In this document: positions 47,941-56,892 of the stretch, piece by piece | How positions within the stretch are numbered: position 1 is the first letter of the stretch | How the letters are laid out: every line of letters starts with the position of its first letter | From: Brevundimonas poindexterae | GTDB lineage: Bacteria; Pseudomonadota; Alphaproteobacteria; Caulobacterales; Caulobacteraceae | Assembly: GCF_020524625.1 (NCBI RefSeq) | Contig: NZ_JAIVLL010000003.1 | Location: 1-64,000 of the forward strand | Direction of reading: 5' to 3' | DNA: 64,000 bases | Program-made: the position numbers and the translations under genes | The notes under the pieces: generated by a model | What the model saw: the letters and a program-made list of their open reading frames with translations, nothing else | What the model was told of the DNA's origin: nothing | The model's database searches: none

Positions 47941-48738
47941 CTAGCCGGCAATATTGGCGTGGGTGAACCCCTCGGAGAGGTTGCCGCGAACCACGATCGT
48001 GTGGCCGAAGAACAGGTCGCCGTCATCGAAGTCGAAAACGAAATCCCCACCATCCTCGATGGCGATATCGACCAGCGACAGCTTTTTGCCAAATCGGTCC
48101 GGCGAGACCGGCCGCTCTCTTTCTCCCAGCCACTCACCGTTCTTCAGGGTGACAAGTCGTTCCGTGGCGACCCGGACCGCGTCGCGGGTCCAGCGACGCT
48201 GCGCGCGCCAGAGGGCATGGGCGACCGCGAGGTCGTCCAACCGGTTGAGGAAGATGCCGCATTTTCTGCCCAGCCATCTGACCTCGCCCTCCCAGCCCGA
48301 AGGCGGATTGGCAGCGAGGGTACCCAGAACGGGATCGCGAAATGTTCGCGGTGATTTCTGGCCTTCCAGCGCCAACTGGAACTCCGTGTCGGGCTCAATG
48401 ACCTCGATGGCCCCCGAGACCAGGCCCTCGACGCCTTTGTGAAAGCGAGCCAGTCGCGCCGTCGTCCTGATGATGGAGCCTGGAGGAATGCCTCGGAGAA
48501 GGGTATGACCGGTTTCGACGTTCTCCAGAACCAGTCGCAGCCCGTGAGGTTCGAAAGACCCTTTGCCCACCCGCCAGACGGTGAGTGTCATGACTTCTTC
48601 CGGAGGGCTTCTCGCCAGCCGAACCCATGAGGCGCCTCGTGATGGAACGATGCCGGACACCTCAACCGGGGCCTGCGCTCTCGCGGTTTCGCGCCGTGCG
48701 AAACTCTCCTGGATCAGTCTTTCGAGCTCATCGGTCAT
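47941..48738 (-). CDS. DUF2262 domain-containing protein
   Basis: A 265-residue cytoplasmic protein. The N-terminal 130 residues (SGIVPSRGASWVRLARSPPEE...) are not recognised; the C-terminal part ending LVDIAIEDGGDFVFDFDDGDLFFGHTIVV and GNLSEGFTHANIAG fits the DUF2262 family. The codon bias is weaker than that of the neighbours, so it may be acquired. ATG 48738 gives the usual start; there is no clear ribosome site. Confidence 0.7.
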   Translation of the reverse strand: MTDELERLIQESFARRETARAQAPVEVSGIVPSRGASWVRLARSPPEEVMTLTVWRVGKGSFEPHGLRLVLENVETGHTLLRGIPPGSIIRTTARLARFHKGVEGLVSGAIEVIEPDTEFQLALEGQKSPRTFRDPVLGTLAANPPSGWEGEVRWLGRKCGIFLNRLDDLAVAHALWRAQRRWTRDAVRVATERLVTLKNGEWLGERERPVSPDRFGKKLSLVDIAIEDGGDFVFDFDDGDLFFGHTIVVRGNLSEGFTHANIAG

Positions 48739-48805
48739 GGTTCTGCAGGAGGTCCCGAAGGTGTGGCGGTCGCAGCTGTAACGACCACTGTTGCCGCGTC
48801 CGGGC

Positions 48806-49279
48806 TCAGGTGAAGTGATAGGCGTCGATCCGGGCTTCCCGAATGCGGCCATTGCGATCGAACTGCAAGGTGATCCAGCCTTCGCCCAGGGTGGCGCCGC
48901 ACCTGTGGCCGAGACCAGGCTCCGGACGGCACTCGATCTCGGCTTCCGGCACCAAGTGTTCGACCCGGGCCAGAACCTCGTCCCTGTCGCGCGCGGTACC
49001 GATACCGAGGACCGTTGAGGGACGGGTGTCGCCCTCCGTGAAGGCGTAGGCCTTCACCACCAGCTCGCCTTCCCAAAAATAGTGCGCGACGCGGTTGGCG
49101 TCGGCATAGCTGCACTCCCCCCATTCCTGGCACTGTCCCTCAATGACCATGGTCAGGCCGGGTGCGCCTTCGCGGGTTCCGAAGGGGATGTCGGAAAAGC
49201 TGCGTTCCGCCACCGTCAGCAGCTCGGGGCCGGAGCGGGGATCTTGTACCAGCAGCGCGAGGAGGATCAGGCCCAGCAT
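48806..49279 (-). CDS. Secreted protein of unknown function next to tipF
   Basis: A 157-residue protein with a short hydrophobic N-terminus (LGLILLALLVQD) that could be a signal or anchor. The mature domain has Cys in GQCQEWGECSY and IECRPEPGLGHRCGA, likely disulfides. The ATG at 49279 has AAGG nearby; a GTG one codon earlier is possible. It follows tipF by six bases on the same strand, so is probably co-transcribed. Not recognised. Confidence 0.65.
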   Translation of the reverse strand: MLGLILLALLVQDPRSGPELLTVAERSFSDIPFGTREGAPGLTMVIEGQCQEWGECSYADANRVAHYFWEGELVVKAYAFTEGDTRPSTVLGIGTARDRDEVLARVEHLVPEAEIECRPEPGLGHRCGATLGEGWITLQFDRNGRIREARIDAYHFT

Positions 49280-49285
49280 CACGCC

Positions 49286-50560
49286 TTACCCCGCGCGGCG
49301 CCGTTGCTCCGCGCTGCGGAGGGTGGAGCGGAGGAAGTCGGCGGGGGGGTCGGTTTCGGCGAGGACCTGTTCCTTGATGGCGCGGGGTTCGCCGAACAGG
49401 TGGCCCTGTCCCATGGAGACATCGAGTTCGAGGATATCGACGATCTGGCGCTCGCTTTCGCACTTCTCGGCGATCACCTCGATACCGTAGCGGCGGGTGA
49501 GGGCGGCGAAGTCGGCGGCCTGGATGTCGCGCAGGCTGGGCAGGGGCGAGCCGCCGTCGAGGTCGAGCAGTTGTTCGATCAACAGGTCGGCGGCGACCTT
49601 GACGAAGCGGACGTCGGAGCGCTGCAGGTCGGCGAAGTCGAGATCCAGCGTCTGGACCTTGTCGATCGAGAAGCGGAAGCCGAGGTCGGCCAGCTTGGCC
49701 ATGTTGCGGGCCTCGACCGCGCCGCGGGCGTCGAAGGTGGCCTGTCCCAGCTCGAAGATTAGCGACTGGTTCAGGTCGCGGTTCTCGCTGAGGAAATGCA
49801 GGAACTGGGGGAAGAAGGTCTCATCGCCCAGCGAGGACAGGGCGACGTTGCAGAAGACGCCGACCTTGCGGTCCTGACGCGCCAGACGGCGGACGATCTG
49901 GGCGCAGCGGAACAGCAGCAGATTGTCGATGGCGGGGACCAGGCCCTCGCCCTCGGCGACCGACAGATATTCGGCCGGCATCATCACCCGGTCGGTCGAG
50001 TCGCGCAGGCGGGTGAAGCTTTCGTAGAAGACGGTGCGCCGCTGGGGCAGGGTCACGACCGGCTGGAGGTACAGGTCGACGCGGCCCTCGGTCAGGGCGT
50101 CGTGGACGGTGCGCAGCAGGGCGTGGGACTGGGCCTGGCGACGGCCCTCGAAGGTGTCGGCCGCGACCGGCGCCGGGGCGGACAGGCGCTCGTCGATGCT
50201 GGCGCTCATCTGCTGGATGAGGCCCTCGAGCATGCGGACCTCGCCCGTCAGTTCCTCGGTGCGATTGAGGGCGCCGGATTCGATGGCCTGGGCCAGTTCG
50301 GTCAGGGCGCCCTGGGTGGTCTCCAGCGCGTCGGCCAGCAGGCGGTGGGCGTCGCGGATCTGGCCGATCTCGGCCTTGAGGGCGCGCTCGCGCAGATGGC
50401 CGGTCAGATAGAGGTGGATGACGCCCAGCACGCCCAGGGCGCCGAAGGTGGCGGCGATGCCCGCGCCCGCACCCAGTCCGCCACGCCAGATCAGCGCGCC
50501 GACCGTCATGGCCAGAAACAGATAGCTGAAGATCAGGGCGGTACGAGTAAGGGTACGCAT
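49286..50560 (-). CDS. tipF: TipF-like flagellar-placement protein, degenerate EAL
   Basis: A 424-residue protein with two N-terminal membrane helices (about 8-25 and 30-52), a coiled coil (55-125) and an EAL domain (150-410). Domain order and segments such as RVDLYLQPVVTLPQRRTVFYESFTRL, FRFSIDKVQ and SMGQGHLFGEPRAIKEQVLAE match Caulobacter TipF, a c-di-GMP receptor that marks the flagellar pole. The catalytic EAL motif is YES(F) and the DDFGTG loop is SIDKVQ, so it should bind but not hydrolyse c-di-GMP. It leads the two-gene unit with the downstream secreted protein. Confidence 0.85.
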   Translation of the reverse strand: MRTLTRTALIFSYLFLAMTVGALIWRGGLGAGAGIAATFGALGVLGVIHLYLTGHLRERALKAEIGQIRDAHRLLADALETTQGALTELAQAIESGALNRTEELTGEVRMLEGLIQQMSASIDERLSAPAPVAADTFEGRRQAQSHALLRTVHDALTEGRVDLYLQPVVTLPQRRTVFYESFTRLRDSTDRVMMPAEYLSVAEGEGLVPAIDNLLLFRCAQIVRRLARQDRKVGVFCNVALSSLGDETFFPQFLHFLSENRDLNQSLIFELGQATFDARGAVEARNMAKLADLGFRFSIDKVQTLDLDFADLQRSDVRFVKVAADLLIEQLLDLDGGSPLPSLRDIQAADFAALTRRYGIEVIAEKCESERQIVDILELDVSMGQGHLFGEPRAIKEQVLAETDPPADFLRSTLRSAEQRRRAG

Positions 50561-50679
50561 GTGGGGCGTCTGTCCGGCCTCCCGATGGAATCGATCCAGT
50601 ATCGGGCTATCGGCCCGGAGCCGCTAGGGCTATTCAGAAAGAATCGGTGGACAGCGATAACCTGAGGAGTGGCGCGCAC

Positions 50680-51450
50680 ATGGAACTGTTTGACCTGACC
50701 GGCAAGGTGGCGGTGATCACCGGATCCTCACGCGGGATCGGCAAGGCCATCGCCGAGCGGATGGCCGAGCATGGCGCCCATGTCGTCATCTCGTCGCGCA
50801 AGGCTGGCCCGTGCGACGAGGTCGCCGCCGAGATCAACGAACGCTTCGGCGAAGGTCGTGCCATCGCCGTGCCCTGCAACATCGCCTCGAAGGAGGATCT
50901 GCAGCGGCTGGTCGACACGACGAAGGAGACCTGGGGCAAGGTCGACATCCTGGTCTGCAATGCCGCTTCCAACCCCTATGCCGGGCCGATGGGCGGCATC
51001 ACCGACGAGCAGTTCGACAAGATCCTGCAGAACAATGTGGTCTCGAACCACTGGCTGATCCAGATGGTCGCCCCCGAGATGGTGGAGCGCAAGGACGGCT
51101 CGATCATCATCGTGTCGTCGATCGGCGGCCTGCGCGGCAATGCCCTGATCGGGGCCTACAACATCTCCAAGGCGGCCGACATGCAGCTGGCCCGCAATCA
51201 GGCCGTCGAGTTCGGACCGTCGAACGTGCGGGTCAACTGCATCGCGCCGGGCCTGATCAAGACCGACTTTGCCCGCTATCTGTGGGAGAACCCCGAGATC
51301 CTGAAGGCGACGACCGAGCCGGCGCCGCTGAAGCGGATCGGCCAGCCGGACGAGATCGCGGGCACCGCCGTCTATCTGGCCGCGCCGGCCTCGGCCTATA
51401 TGACCGGCCAGACCATTGTGGTGGACGGTGGCATCACCATTGCCTGGTGA
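50680..51450 (+). CDS. SDR family oxidoreductase
   Basis: A 256-residue classical SDR: cofactor motif TGSSRGIG near 13-20, NAAS(N) at the NNAG position, catalytic Ser in VSSIGGLRG, YNISK (YxxxK), and a C-terminal GQTIVVDGG. The ATG at 50680 follows GAGGAG ten bases upstream; a longer GTG frame has no support. Substrate unknown. The acyltransferase frame overlaps its 3' end. Confidence 0.9.
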   Translation: MELFDLTGKVAVITGSSRGIGKAIAERMAEHGAHVVISSRKAGPCDEVAAEINERFGEGRAIAVPCNIASKEDLQRLVDTTKETWGKVDILVCNAASNPYAGPMGGITDEQFDKILQNNVVSNHWLIQMVAPEMVERKDGSIIIVSSIGGLRGNALIGAYNISKAADMQLARNQAVEFGPSNVRVNCIAPGLIKTDFARYLWENPEILKATTEPAPLKRIGQPDEIAGTAVYLAAPASAYMTGQTIVVDGGITIAW

Positions 51451-52390
51451 GACGGACAAGCCTGTCAGCCTTCGCCAGGACCTGATCTGGCGGCTGGAGG
51501 CGGCGGGGTTCGCCGTCCTGATCGGCCTGTTGCGGCTGATGGGGGTGGAGCGGGCCTCGGCCTTTGGCGGTGGCTTGCTGCGCTGGCTGGGCCCGAAGAC
51601 GGGCACCCACCGCACGGTGATCCGCAACCTGCGCATCGCCTTCCCCGAGATGACGCCGGAGGCGCGCGAGCAGCTGGCCCGCGATAGCTGGGAGCAGACG
51701 GGGCGGACCTTTGCCGAGACGGCAGTGATGGACCAGCTGACGCCCGACTCGGGCCGGGTCGAGATCGTGGGTCTGGAACGGCTGCACGCCATTCGTGACA
51801 GCGGCCGGCCGGTGGTGTTCGTGTCCGGGCATTTGGCCTGTTTCGAGGTGATGCCGGCGGCCATTCTGGGGGCGGGCGTACCGTGCCAGATCACCTATCG
51901 CGCGGCCAACAATCCCTATGTCGATGCGCAGATTCGCAAGGCGCGGGCGCGCTATGGGGTGAAACTGTTTGCGCCCAAGGGCGGCGACGGGGCGCGCGAG
52001 CTGCTGGCCGGCATGGCGCGCGGCGAGTCGGTCGCCCTGATGAATGACCAGAAGTTTTCAGAGGGGCCCGAGGCGATCTTCTTTGGCCAGCCGGTCAATG
52101 CGGCGCCGGGGCCGACGCGGCTGGCGCTGAAGTTCGGGACCGTGTTGCAGCCCCTGTCGGTCACGCGCCTGCCGGGGGTGCGGTTCCGCCTGACGGTGCA
52201 TGAGCCGATCGAGCCGAACCAGACGGGCAACCGCACCGAGGACATCGCGCGCGGCGTGCAGGCCATCACCACCTTCGTCGAGGAGCGCGTGCGCGAGCAC
52301 CCCGTAGACTGGTTCTGGGTGCACAAGCGCTGGCCCGACCGGGTCTACGCGTCGCTGGACCCGGGCGGGACGTCGGTCGACCGGCGGTAG
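51428..52390 (+). CDS. LpxL/HtrB-like lysophospholipid acyltransferase
   Basis: A roughly 320-residue inner-membrane acyltransferase of the lipid A late-acyltransferase superfamily. The catalytic HxxxxE motif is SGHLACFEVMP (H to E over four residues), with a hydrophobic N-terminal helix and WFWVHKRWPDR near the C-terminus. No ATG begins this frame: the GTG at 51428 (inside the SDR 3' end) is used, TTG 51416 is another choice. It likely acylates lipid A or another lipid; the exact substrate is unknown. Its 3' end overlaps the convergent receiver gene by 46 bp. Confidence 0.82.
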   Translation: MASPLPGETDKPVSLRQDLIWRLEAAGFAVLIGLLRLMGVERASAFGGGLLRWLGPKTGTHRTVIRNLRIAFPEMTPEAREQLARDSWEQTGRTFAETAVMDQLTPDSGRVEIVGLERLHAIRDSGRPVVFVSGHLACFEVMPAAILGAGVPCQITYRAANNPYVDAQIRKARARYGVKLFAPKGGDGARELLAGMARGESVALMNDQKFSEGPEAIFFGQPVNAAPGPTRLALKFGTVLQPLSVTRLPGVRFRLTVHEPIEPNQTGNRTEDIARGVQAITTFVEERVREHPVDWFWVHKRWPDRVYASLDPGGTSVDRR

Positions 52391-52854
52391 GGGCCCTTGA
52401 AGCCCTTGGCCGCGCTGCGGCGGCGGTCCGGTCCGAAATAGCCGTCGGTCTTCACGAAGGGACGCGGCTTGTAGATGACCGCATTCATTCGCTCGAGGAT
52501 GGCCTTGGCCGTGATAGGCTTGACCACGAATTCGGTGACGCCCGCGTCACGCGCCTCGACCACGCGGCTCTTCTCGGAATGGCCGGTCATCATGATGATC
52601 GGCAGATAGGGATTGGTGCTGTCCGGGCTGTTGCGGACCAGACGCGTGAACTCGACCCCGTCCAGCGGGAACATGTTGAAGTCGACGATGGCGAGGTCGA
52701 AGACATCGGTCCGCAGGGCCTCGAGCGCGGCCGAGCCGTCGGGCATTTCGCGAATCTTGCGGACACCGGCGGACTGCAGGATCGCCGAGGTAATCGCGCG
52801 CATGTGCTGGTTGTCGTCCACGAGGAGAATGTGAATCGACTGTAGGGAAGACAT
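52345..52854 (-). CDS. Single-domain response regulator (CheY-like) with basic tail
   Basis: A 169-residue receiver protein: acidic pair VDDN, phospho-acceptor Asp in LAIVDFNM, Thr in MMTGHSE and Lys in VVKPITAK. After the receiver come 40 residues with PYRRS and FGPDRRR, a tail often seen in alphaproteobacterial single-domain regulators and of unknown role. No cognate kinase is adjacent. Confidence 0.9.
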   Translation of the reverse strand: MSSLQSIHILLVDDNQHMRAITSAILQSAGVRKIREMPDGSAALEALRTDVFDLAIVDFNMFPLDGVEFTRLVRNSPDSTNPYLPIIMMTGHSEKSRVVEARDAGVTEFVVKPITAKAILERMNAVIYKPRPFVKTDGYFGPDRRRSAAKGFKGPYRRSTDVPPGSSDA

Positions 52855-52957
52855 GAAGTTTTCAGGCTGAGGCTGGGGCCCGGAGACGGGCGATGATGCG
52901 CGGCATCCTAGTCACGAAAACAGTCCGGGTCGAGGACAAGAAATTCGTACGGGGCGC

Positions 52958-53800
52958 TCAGGCGCGCAGCAGCAGGGACGGGTCGAGATTGCGGTCGCGC
53001 CACTTCATGCGCCAGCACAGATGGGGGCCTGTCGCGCGGCCCCGGGCACCGACCCGGCCGATCAGCTGGCCGCGATAGACGTCCTGACCGGCTGCGACCT
53101 CCAGCCGGGACTGGTGCAGATAGGCGGTGATCAGGCCCTGACCGTGGTCGATGAAGACGAGTCCGCCCTCATAGTGAAAGTCCGGCTCGGCCAGGGTGAC
53201 GCGGCCGGCGGCCGGCGCGGTGATCGGGGCGCCGGTCGGGGCCGCCAGGTCGACGCCATAGTGGGGACGGGCCGGGGTGCCGTTCAGGATCCGCTGGCTG
53301 CCCCAGGCGCTGGTCACCTGCATCGTCTCGAGAGGCGGCGAAAAGCCGTCGCGGAAGAAGTCGGCGTCCAGCCGACTGGCATAACCGTCGGCCTTGACCT
53401 GGGCCTCGGCGCGGATGCGTTCAATGAGGGCCGGGTCGTCGGGCGTGACGGTCGATTGCGGCAGGCCGTTGATGCTGTGGCTGGGGAATTGCCCCTGGGC
53501 CAGGGTGAGCTCGGCGGTGGTCTCCTGCGCGCCCGACCGGGCGGTGATGCGGGTTGTCAGCGGACCGTCGCGGTCGAAGCCGACGATGAACCAGCCGTCG
53601 GTGGAGGCCGTGGTCAGGGCCTCTCCATCGACGAAGATCAGGGCATGCGGCCAGGTGCGTCCGATCATATGGCCGCCCTGAACGGCGCGCCCGCGCAGGT
53701 TCAGGGGATTGGCCTGGGCCTGAGCCCGAGACCCGGCGCCGGAGGCCAGCAGGCCGTTGACGGCCATCCCGCCCAGCACGGCGCGGCGATCGAGGGTCAT
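52958..53800 (-). CDS. M23 family peptidase-like protein with HLC in place of HLH
   Basis: A 280-residue LytM-domain protein with a Tat-like signal (LDRRAVLGG then a hydrophobic stretch). The M23 zinc motif HxxxD is PHYGVDLAAP, and GPHLCWRMKW stands where GPHLHWE is usual, so the zinc-ligand His is Cys; the preceding His (catalytic) remains. It may still bind zinc through Cys or be an inactive amidase activator. The ATG at 53800 overlaps the DUF2093 stop (ATGA). Confidence 0.88.
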   Translation of the reverse strand: MTLDRRAVLGGMAVNGLLASGAGSRAQAQANPLNLRGRAVQGGHMIGRTWPHALIFVDGEALTTASTDGWFIVGFDRDGPLTTRITARSGAQETTAELTLAQGQFPSHSINGLPQSTVTPDDPALIERIRAEAQVKADGYASRLDADFFRDGFSPPLETMQVTSAWGSQRILNGTPARPHYGVDLAAPTGAPITAPAAGRVTLAEPDFHYEGGLVFIDHGQGLITAYLHQSRLEVAAGQDVYRGQLIGRVGARGRATGPHLCWRMKWRDRNLDPSLLLRA

Positions 53801-54024
53801 GACCGTCCGGCCAGGCTCTGGGCCGCCTCGTCGGGACCGAAATAGGCTTCCTGACGCTCGACGCTCCAGTAGCGCAGCGCCTCGAGCGGGATGGGGCGGC
53901 CGGTGACCGCGCAGCGCACGAACGCGCCCCCCGTCATGATCACGAAATCCCCGTGGGCATAACGCAGCCGCGCTTCCTGCCCCGCCACCCGGCTCTGGCC
54001 GGTCCTGTCGCCCCTGACGTCCAT
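53797..54024 (-). CDS. DUF2093 protein
   Basis: A 75-residue DUF2093 protein: ARLRYAHGDFVIMTGGAFVRCAVTGRPIPLEALRYWSVERQEAYFGP covers the family, including its single Cys. Function unknown. Overlaps the M23 gene by ATGA and lies 26 bp after xseA on the same strand; this cluster (xseA-DUF2093-M23) is a common alphaproteobacterial arrangement. Confidence 0.9.
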   Translation of the reverse strand: MDVRGDRTGQSRVAGQEARLRYAHGDFVIMTGGAFVRCAVTGRPIPLEALRYWSVERQEAYFGPDEAAQSLAGRS

Positions 54025-54050
54025 GAGGGCAGTCTAGCGCCTCGGATGGA

Positions 54051-55523
54051 TTAGAAAAGATCGCCCTGTTCGGGCGGGGGCGCGGCCGGTTTGCGCGGGC
54101 GGGGCGCGGGCGGCGGGGCAGGGCGAGGCTCACTGTCGCCGCCGTCGGCCGTGGCACCGACCCGCCCGTCGGCGAAGGCCAGCGACAGGGCCTGACCCGG
54201 CGCGATGTCGGCCGCCGAGGTCAGCCAGGCGCCGGCGTCGTCCTCGACCCGCACGAAGCCGGGCTTGGGCGTGCGAGGGTTCAGGCTGTTCAGCGCGCGG
54301 GACAGGGCGATCAGCGACTGGGTGCCGCGGTCGAGCGCGCGGGGCGGGATCGCCAGCTTTTCGGACAGGGTGGCCAGCCGGGTGGCGCGACGCTCCAGTC
54401 CCCGGTCGAGCAGGCCGCGACCCAGCCGGCCCTGCAGGACGGCGAGGTGCTGTTGGTGGACGGCGACATTCTTGCCCAGCGCCGAGCCGAGACGGCTGGA
54501 GGCATGGTCCAGCCGCTGACGGGCCAGACCCAGCAGGTCCTCGGGCCGTTTCGGCAGGCCCCGGGCGGTGGCGCGCAGCCGGGTGCGGCGATCCTCGATC
54601 AGGCGGGCGGCGCCCTGCAGGCGCCTGCGCTCCAGATCGGCGAGGGTGGCAACCAGTTCGGCCCGGACGGGGGTCAGGATTTCGGCGGCCCCGGTCGGCG
54701 TGGGCGCGCGGCGGTCGGAAACAAAGTCGATCAGGGTGGTGTCGGTCTCGTGCCCCACGGCCGAGACCAGCGGGATGGAACAGGCCGCGACCGTGCGGGC
54801 CAGCTCTTCATCGTTGAAGGGCCAGAGATCCTCGACCGAGCCCCCGCCGCGCGCCACGACCAGCACATCGGGGCGGGGGATGGGGCCTTCCGGCGTCAGG
54901 GCCTCGAACCCCCGGATGGCAGCGGCCACCTGACGCGCTGCGACCTCGCCCTGGACAACGACGGGCCAGACCAGCACATGGCAGGGCCAGCGCTCGCGGA
55001 TGCGGTGCAGGATGTCGCGGATCACCGCGCCGGTCGGACTGGTGATCACGCCGATCACGCGGGGATAGCGGGGCAGGGCGCTCTTGCGGCCCGGTTCGAA
55101 CAGGCCCTCGTCGCGCAGCTTCGCTTTCAGCCGCTCCAGCTGGGCCAGCAGGGCGCCGGCGCCGGCCGCTTCCATGCTGTCGATGACGATCTGGTAGCTG
55201 GAGCGCGCCGGATAGCTGGTGATCTTGCCGGTGACGATGACCTCCAGCCCCGTCTCGGGCTGGATCGACAGGCCGCGCACCTGCCCCTTCCAGACCACGC
55301 CGTCCAGCGAGGCCTTGTCGTCCTTGAGCGTCAGATAGACATGGCCCGAGGCATGGCGATTGACCTTGGAAATCTCGCCGCGCAGCCGGACATGGCCGAA
55401 CCGGTCCTCGAGCGTGCGCTTTAGGGCGAAGGCCAGCTCGGAGATCGAGACGGCGGGATTGTTGTCGCCCGTCGTCGGAGCGGCCGGGGCGGTCCCCTCG
55501 AAGGCATAGGAATCGTCGGTCAT
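54051..55523 (-). CDS. xseA: Exodeoxyribonuclease VII large subunit
   Basis: A 490-residue XseA. An OB-fold N-terminal region ([24 protein letters not shown]) is followed by the catalytic domain ([58 protein letters not shown]), then a coiled coil and a Pro/Ala-rich tail of about 40 residues. It digests single-stranded DNA with XseB, which is not in this window. Confidence 0.96.
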   Translation of the reverse strand: MTDDSYAFEGTAPAAPTTGDNNPAVSISELAFALKRTLEDRFGHVRLRGEISKVNRHASGHVYLTLKDDKASLDGVVWKGQVRGLSIQPETGLEVIVTGKITSYPARSSYQIVIDSMEAAGAGALLAQLERLKAKLRDEGLFEPGRKSALPRYPRVIGVITSPTGAVIRDILHRIRERWPCHVLVWPVVVQGEVAARQVAAAIRGFEALTPEGPIPRPDVLVVARGGGSVEDLWPFNDEELARTVAACSIPLVSAVGHETDTTLIDFVSDRRAPTPTGAAEILTPVRAELVATLADLERRRLQGAARLIEDRRTRLRATARGLPKRPEDLLGLARQRLDHASSRLGSALGKNVAVHQQHLAVLQGRLGRGLLDRGLERRATRLATLSEKLAIPPRALDRGTQSLIALSRALNSLNPRTPKPGFVRVEDDAGAWLTSAADIAPGQALSLAFADGRVGATADGGDSEPRPAPPPAPRPRKPAAPPPEQGDLF

Positions 55524-55614
55524 GTACCCTCAGGCTTAGACCCCCGGAGGTCCGACAGGCAATGTTGGGGACGGGCGGCTTGACCCCACGGCCCGGTGCC
55601 GTCATGTCGCGGGC

Positions 55615-56892
55615 ATGAATATCCTCCTCGTCGGATCGGGTGGGCGCGAGCATGCGCTGGCCTGGAAAATCGCCCAGTCGCCGCTGTGCCGGAAGCTGGT
55701 CATCGCACCGGGCAACCCGGGCATGGAGCGGCTCGGCGAGCTGCGCAGCGATGTGCGCGCCGACGATGCCGGGGCGCTGGCCGCGCTGGCGCGTGAGATC
55801 AAGGCCGATCTGGTGGTCGTGGGCCCGGAGATGGCGCTGGAAGCCGGGCTGGCCGACCGGCTGGACAAGGTGGGCATCCCCTGTTTCGGGCCGACGGCCA
55901 AGGCCGCGCGGCTGGAGACCTCCAAGGCGTTCGCCAAGGCCTTTCTGGAGCGGCATGACATCCCGACAGCGGGCTATGGGGTCTATGAGACGCTGAAGGA
56001 CGCGCGCGAGGCGCTGTCGGTGTTTCGGCCGCCCTATGTGATCAAGGCCGACGGTCTGGCGGCCGGCAAGGGGGTGGCGATCAGCCCCGACCGCAAGGAT
56101 GCCGAGGCCGAGATCGAGCGGATGCTGGGCGGCCGGTTCGGCAGCGCCGGGGCCCGGGTGGTCATCGAGGAGTTCATGGAGGGCGAGGAGGGCTCTCTGT
56201 TCGCCCTGTGCGACGGCAAGACCGCGCGCCTGTTCGGCGGGGCCCAGGACCACAAGCGGGCCTTTGACGGCGACCTCGGCCCCAACACGGGCGGGATGGG
56301 GGCCTATTCGCCCGCGCCGGTGTTCACGCCCGAAATGGTCGAGGCGGTCGAGAGCCGGATCGTCAAGCCGACCATGGAGGGCATGGCGGCCGAGGGCCAT
56401 CCCTATCGCGGGGTGCTGTACGTCGGCCTGATGGCGACGGAGGACGGGCCGCGCGTGGTCGAGTTCAACGCCCGCTTCGGCGATCCGGAATGCCAGGTGC
56501 TGATGATGCGGCTGAAGAGCGATCTGGTGCCGCTGCTGCTGGCCTGCGCGCGGGGGGATGCCTCGCGGGCGCCGGAGCCCGAGTTCCACGACGGTGTGGT
56601 GATCACCGTCGTGCTGGCAGCCAAGGGCTATCCCGACAGTCCGCTGACGGGGTCGGTCATCCGGGGCGCCGAACAGGACTTCGGCCCCGATGTGAAGGTC
56701 TTCCACGCGGGTACGAAGCGGCGCGAGGACGGCTGCCTGATCGCCTCGGGCGGTCGGGTGCTGAACGTCTGTGCCCGCGGAGCCGATATCGCCGAGGCGC
56801 GCGAGCGGGCCTATGCCGCTGTGCGCAAGATCGACTGGCCCGGCGGGTTCCACCGCTCGGACATCGGCTGGCGGGCGATGGAGCCGCGCTAG
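55615..56892 (+). CDS. purD: Phosphoribosylamine-glycine ligase
   Basis: A 425-residue ATP-grasp enzyme for the second step of purine synthesis. It starts MNILLVGSGGREHALAWKI and shows KADGLAAGKGV, VIEEFMEGEE, QDHKRAFDGDLGPNTGGMGAYSPAP and FNARFGDPECQ. Length normal. Its stop overlaps that of the convergent hybrid kinase by four bases. Confidence 0.97.
   Translation: MNILLVGSGGREHALAWKIAQSPLCRKLVIAPGNPGMERLGELRSDVRADDAGALAALAREIKADLVVVGPEMALEAGLADRLDKVGIPCFGPTAKAARLETSKAFAKAFLERHDIPTAGYGVYETLKDAREALSVFRPPYVIKADGLAAGKGVAISPDRKDAEAEIERMLGGRFGSAGARVVIEEFMEGEEGSLFALCDGKTARLFGGAQDHKRAFDGDLGPNTGGMGAYSPAPVFTPEMVEAVESRIVKPTMEGMAAEGHPYRGVLYVGLMATEDGPRVVEFNARFGDPECQVLMMRLKSDLVPLLLACARGDASRAPEPEFHDGVVITVVLAAKGYPDSPLTGSVIRGAEQDFGPDVKVFHAGTKRREDGCLIASGGRVLNVCARGADIAEARERAYAAVRKIDWPGGFHRSDIGWRAMEPR

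Noticed and set aside
48550..48560. GGTTCGA-like strings as tRNA T-arms
   Set aside because: They lie within protein-coding genes and no acceptor or D-arm can be built around them; I found no tRNA in the window.
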